A stretch of DNA of 6,411 bases from an uncultured Oscillospiraceae bacterium. Its GTDB lineage: Bacteria; Bacillota; Clostridia; Oscillospirales; Ruminococcaceae. Each line of letters opens with the position of its first letter. Within the stretch, counting starts at the first letter, position 1. The stretch lies in assembly GCA_900543295.1 (NCBI GenBank), contig UQQY01000131.1:1-6411 (forward strand), written 5' to 3'. Shown one piece after another: positions 5,354 to 6,411 of this stretch. Made by a program: the position numbers and the translations under genes. Under the pieces are notes generated by a model. That model was not told the DNA's origin. It was given only the letters and a program-made list of their open reading frames with translations, and did not search any database.

Positions 5354-5372
5354 GAAAAAAAGGGGGATTTTT

Positions 5373-6411
5373 ATGTGCTCTGATAAGCATCCGGCAAATG
5401 CCGGACTCGATTTTTCATTTGACGGCTCTATTTCTGAGACCGTGCTCCGGAATTATCTTTCGCGCGCAATGACGCTCGGCTTCTTTAACCCGATACATTT
5501 CGAACCGGAACAGTATGCTTACCGTATGCAATGCCGCGATGTGATCCGTACCTGCGGAGTAAAATATGTCGGACGCGCTAACTGCGCGTGGATTCCAGAT
5601 CGCTCTGAGATCGCGGCTTATCCGGCTATTTGCAGTGCAGTGCGGGAAATTCACGAAGAGGATCCGGATATTATTCTGGAGGCCTGCATCTTTGAGACGG
5701 CATATCCCTGTTTTTCTGATTTTGAAATTCCGGAATTTGTGTGCAGGGCATTCGGCGAACCATATACCGGCCGCCATTTTTGCTATGAAAAAATGCTGTT
5801 TCCAGATGGAACCTATGTGGATCATTGGGAGAAGGATGGCAGCGTTCCGGACATGAATCAAAGGGAAACCCAGATGTGGTTTTACTTTCGCGGCTGTTTG
5901 TATATTGATCTTGGATTTGAATCACTGCATTATGGACAAGTTCTGCTAATAGGTGAGCAGGACGAAGGGTACCGCAACTGGTCGAAGGTTATGAATCTGA
6001 TTCGAGATTACGCCAAACAACATGCACGGCGTCGCTTTGTCCTGTTAAATGCACATACGCACGGAATGCTTGACGAAAGCGGCCGGCTGATGTTCGACTT
6101 TCATTGCTATCCAATCCGTCCGGTTGCAGTTGCCGGAGACACCCCGTATCATGCTCCGGACGGCGTTCATCCGCAGCGATGCGAATTGATTATGGGATGG
6201 GGAAATTCCATTTTTGGGCGCAGCATGGGCGGCGTTACGCACAGCGGATGGGAAACGGCGAGCCTGCCATACTTTGTGGAAATCGACAATTACGGATGTC
6301 AGCCCCCTGCTCTTCTCAACACGCCGGTTGATTATTATCCATGGGGATATGATGAATGCAGTTGGTTCGCGCAGCAGCCCAAGGAATATCGGGCCGAATG
6401 GCTTCGGTATG
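5373..6411 (+). CDS. Unrecognised soluble protein, possible alpha/beta-barrel hydrolase (3' end outside window)
   Basis: The frame is open from ATG 5373 to the window edge: 346 codons plus one base, no stop. AGGGGG (5361-5366) lies 6 bases before this ATG. An in-frame ATG ATG at 5349 falls inside the -10 box and is rejected. No signal peptide or membrane helix is visible, so it is probably cytoplasmic. Segments that look like conserved barrel strands with acidic or histidine ends are DIILEACIFETAYP (residues 99-112), YIDLGFESLHYGQVLLIGE (177-195), RFVLLNAHTHG (221-231), LMFDFHCYP (239-247) and PYFVEIDNYG (299-308). Tryptophan- and tyrosine-rich stretches (PVDYYPWGYDE, 318-328) would suit carbohydrate binding. 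I do not recognise a named family; a TIM-barrel, glycosidase-like enzyme is only an impression. It is divergent from the repair operon, with its own promoter. Confidence 0.85.
   Translation, partial: MCSDKHPANAGLDFSFDGSISETVLRNYLSRAMTLGFFNPIHFEPEQYAYRMQCRDVIRTCGVKYVGRANCAWIPDRSEIAAYPAICSAVREIHEEDPDIILEACIFETAYPCFSDFEIPEFVCRAFGEPYTGRHFCYEKMLFPDGTYVDHWEKDGSVPDMNQRETQMWFYFRGCLYIDLGFESLHYGQVLLIGEQDEGYRNWSKVMNLIRDYAKQHARRRFVLLNAHTHGMLDESGRLMFDFHCYPIRPVAVAGDTPYHAPDGVHPQRCELIMGWGNSIFGRSMGGVTHSGWETASLPYFVEIDNYGCQPPALLNTPVDYYPWGYDECSWFAQQPKEYRAEWLRY
5390..5405 (+). repeat. 16-base palindrome just inside the right-hand gene
   Basis: TCCGGCA, a 2-base AA centre and TGCCGGA form a perfect inverted repeat beginning 17 bases after the start of the ATG at 5373. 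As RNA it would fold as a GC-rich 6-pair stem with a 4-base loop close to the ribosome entry site; as DNA it could be an operator about 30 bases past the predicted transcription start. It could also be a chance result of codon choice. Confidence 0.4.

Noticed and set aside
5349..5354. Upstream in-frame ATG ATG as the start of the right-hand gene
   Set aside because: These codons are part of the -10 box TATGAT and so would not be in the mRNA; ATG 5373 has the properly spaced AGGGGG.
5415..5925. Minus-strand open frames opposite the right-hand gene
   Set aside because: The plus-strand frame is open for over 1 kb with a promoter and ribosome binding site; the minus-strand frames are shorter, overlap one another and look arbitrary in composition.

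Overview
The window looks like chromosome from an anaerobic Firmicute, most likely a gut Clostridia (Oscillospiraceae or Lachnospiraceae type). This is inferred from the protein families, the purine-rich ribosome binding sites, the sigma-A type promoters and a Bacillus/Clostridium-type LexA box. No rRNA, tRNA, CRISPR array or mobile element is visible.

Left part (1-2857, plus strand): a redox cluster. It opens with the 3' end of an aldo/keto reductase, followed by a strong hairpin. Four tightly spaced genes follow: an iron-sulfur flavoprotein-type reductase (CX2CX2CX5C cluster plus flavodoxin fold), a six-helix histidine-rich membrane protein of the DUF4405 (flavinylation-associated cytochrome) family, a short cysteine-poor flavodoxin-like reductase, and a second iron-sulfur flavoprotein-type reductase. 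Together they suggest soluble NAD(P)H/flavin/FeS proteins exchanging electrons with a membrane b-type cytochrome; the physiological substrate cannot be told from the sequence. The 123-base gap at 1710-1832 has no recognisable gene but carries a perfect DnaA-box 9-mer. A 30-base perfect palindrome at 2948-2977 lies between the convergent gene blocks and probably terminates transcription from both sides.

Middle part (3084-5227, minus strand): a two-gene DNA-repair-type operon. The first gene encodes the radical SAM protein of the 'putative DNA modification/repair radical SAM' family (TIGR03916 type), with a CX3CX2C cluster, a helix-hairpin-helix domain and a C-terminal QLSLF sequence that matches the sliding-clamp binding motif. 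The second, overlapping it by 22 bases, encodes its usual partner (TIGR03915/DUF4130). The operon is driven by a textbook promoter (TTGACA, 17 bases, TATAAT) with a LexA/SOS operator over the transcription start, so it should be DNA-damage inducible. The biochemical function of this pair is not established, and this is the most interesting system in the window.

Right part (5373-6411, plus strand): a divergent promoter (TTGACG, 17 bases, TATGAT) drives a long open reading frame that leaves the window without a stop. At least 346 residues are present; it looks like a soluble alpha/beta-barrel enzyme, possibly glycosidase-like, but I do not recognise a defined family.
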